From Emmonsiellopsis sp. PD_33 (taxonomy: Eukaryota > Ascomycota > Eurotiomycetes > Onygenales > Ajellomycetaceae): DNA of 44,820 nt. This document shows, piece after piece, positions 43,590 through 44,820 of the stretch. Position numbers and translations under genes: made by a program. The DNA is taken from assembly GCA_032988165.1 (NCBI GenBank), contig JANTQF010000293.1, forward strand, positions 1 to 44,820. The letters run 5' to 3'. Below the pieces are notes generated by a model. That model worked only from the letters and a program-made list of their open reading frames with translations. It ran no database searches and was not told the origin of the DNA. Numbering within the stretch: the stretch's first letter is position 1; every line of letters begins with the position of its first letter.

Positions 43590-44820
43590 CTATACCCACG
43601 CATTAACCCTCTCTTCCTCCGACGCCGCCGGATCCGTCGGTCCCACAAAAACAATCCGATCCTTCAAGGTCATTTTCTTCACTCCCGCCTCTACCTTACC
43701 ACTCCCATCCCTGCTCCCCGTTCCACTCCCTCCATTTCCCCCACTAGTGGTAATCCCATCCCCACCCCCTGCCCCGGCTCCCAACCCCAACCCCAACCTC
43801 CCCTTCGTAAGCGCAACACTCCACCTCAACAGCCCACCCCTCATCTGAAGCGTCGGACTCCTCTTCCCCCCATCCCTTTCCCTCTCCCTCTCCCAATCCC
43901 TCTCCCTCCCGGCGGGCAAGAAAGCCTTTATCGGCGACGGCGACGGCGGTCGTGGCGGCCTCGATGGCGGGCGGGGTATCATGCTATTCCTGCTCTGGAA
44001 CGTGCGAGAGAGGAAGCTGCGCATGCGGCGGGGGAGGGCGGAGAGGGGTGATGATGGCGATGAAAATGAGGACGGTGAATGCTGTGATGATTGAAGGCTG
44101 TATTTCCTTGGCGAGCGCGGTTGTGGGAGGCAGGGTGTTCGTGGCGGGGAGCGGGAAGTAGAAGCCGAAGCTGTAGTGGCGCCAGTACCAGCGCGTTTCA
44201 GACGGACTTTAACCATGCGCTTTTTGAACATGGCGCTTGGTCGGCGGTCGCGTTTTGCCGCAGTGCTAATGCTAGTTGAGGTTGCGGATTTCCAGATCTT
44301 CGAGCCGTAGCGTTGATAGTCTGAGATAGGGATTGCGAGTTGTTTGGATCTAGTTCTGGGTAGGTGGCGGTCGAAGTTTGGGTTCGTGGGTGGGTGCAGC
44401 GGTGAATTCAATGGGGTTGGGGTTATGTGCATGTTGTTATTATGGCGATTGTTGGTTGAAGTCTCATCACAGCTAGAGGAGGACCAGGAGTGTAATTCCG
44501 TGCGGTTTCCAGCGCAGTTTGTATCTATTCCGGGGCGGGGACGGGAGGCTGGGTGCAGGTCTGGGTGGAAGGGGTCTTCTTGGGCAAGCTTGCTCATAGG
44601 GAGGTGGCCGGTGGAGGGAAGCCACATTACCCGTGGCTGATCGATTGCGGTGGTAGTAGTGGTGGTTTTGGCTAGCATTTCTCCCGAGATGGGAATTAAC
44701 TGGAAGAATCGCTTTGGGGACGGAAGTGACGATGGCGATGTTGCGCGGGAGGATGAGCCGATTGAAGGAACAAACGGTGCCACTATTGGCAAAATGAACG
44801 GGGTGAACGCCTTGGTCAGG
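43590..44820 (-). CDS. Disordered hypothetical protein, 3' part
   Basis: The frame is open from the right edge of the window to TAG at 43590-43592, about 410 codons, and there is no start in view, so the gene is cut by the edge. The protein is largely low-complexity: Ser/Pro-rich, with a Thr run (TTTTTT), a conserved-looking piece ISDYQRYGSKIWKSAT and a basic patch AMFKKRMVKVRLKRAG. A Pro/Arg-rich stretch (RPPSRPPRPPSPSP), an RERERE repeat, a Gly-rich segment and the C-terminus MTLKDRIVFVGPTDPAASEE follow. I do not recognise a domain. The composition suggests a nuclear or cytosolic regulatory protein. One intron-free exon is seen. Confidence 0.65.
   Translation of the reverse strand, partial: LTKAFTPFILPIVAPFVPSIGSSSRATSPSSLPSPKRFFQLIPISGEMLAKTTTTTTAIDQPRVMWLPSTGHLPMSKLAQEDPFHPDLHPASRPRPGIDTNCAGNRTELHSWSSSSCDETSTNNRHNNNMHITPTPLNSPLHPPTNPNFDRHLPRTRSKQLAIPISDYQRYGSKIWKSATSTSISTAAKRDRRPSAMFKKRMVKVRLKRAGTGATTASASTSRSPPRTPCLPQPRSPRKYSLQSSQHSPSSFSSPSSPLSALPRRMRSFLSRTFQSRNSMIPRPPSRPPRPPSPSPIKAFLPAGRERDWERERERDGGKRSPTLQMRGGLLRWSVALTKGRLGLGLGAGAGGGDGITTSGGNGGSGTGSRDGSGKVEAGVKKMTLKDRIVFVGPTDPAASEEERVNAWV

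Overview
The window is nuclear DNA of a filamentous ascomycete, most likely of the Eurotiales (Aspergillus/Penicillium type). The evidence is the many short introns (about 45-105 nt, GT..AG, CTAAC-like branch sites), the fungal-specific gene families and the gene spacing. Exon joins below were chosen by hand from splice signals, reading phase and family resemblance. No homology search was run.

Layout. 1-575: 5' part of a Ctr copper transporter (minus), cut by the window edge and flanked by a perfect 59-bp inverted repeat. 1005-2061: NuA4 subunit Eaf6. 2746-6199: vacuolar GH38 alpha-mannosidase (minus). 7195-10684: a complete but dead 3486-bp Tc1-like transposon with about 115-bp terminal inverted repeats and a TA duplication. 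It carries a DD34E transposase riddled with stops and a second, convergent gene of unknown function. Its interior appears to have no CpG at all. 11008-12833: GH43 beta-xylosidase/arabinosidase. 13265-15979: OPT-family oligopeptide transporter.

16311-34793 is the most interesting part: an apparent fungal RiPP (dikaritin/ustiloxin-type) biosynthetic cluster. A secreted precursor (18409-19135) contains 13 tandem 14-residue repeats (KR-SDADAAT-R-YVVD), each opening with a Kex2-type Lys-Arg site and carrying an invariant Tyr-Val-Val-Asp. Two UstYa/DUF3328-type oxidases (16311-17584 and 26906-28103), each with both HxxHC motifs, could cyclise the tyrosine-containing cores. Around them lie a bZIP regulator, a DHA1-type MFS exporter, two paralogous sedolisin (S53) peptidases arranged tail to tail, and a DOMON-cytochrome b561 protein. 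No tyrosinase, P450 or methyltransferase is visible, so the product is probably simpler than ustiloxin. The core sequence and the two sedolisins differ from the dikaritin clusters I know.

35783-36375: small uncharacterised protein. 38112-39238 (minus) and 40381-42531 (plus): a divergent pair of pectate lyase and sugar transporter. 43590-44820: 3' part of a disordered hypothetical protein running off the right edge.

Working model of the cluster (inference): the bZIP protein controls transcription. The precursor enters the secretory pathway and KexB cuts at Lys-Arg. UstYa-type oxidases cross-link Tyr to a neighbouring residue. Sedolisins and carboxypeptidase trim the ends, and the MFS protein or secretion exports the product.
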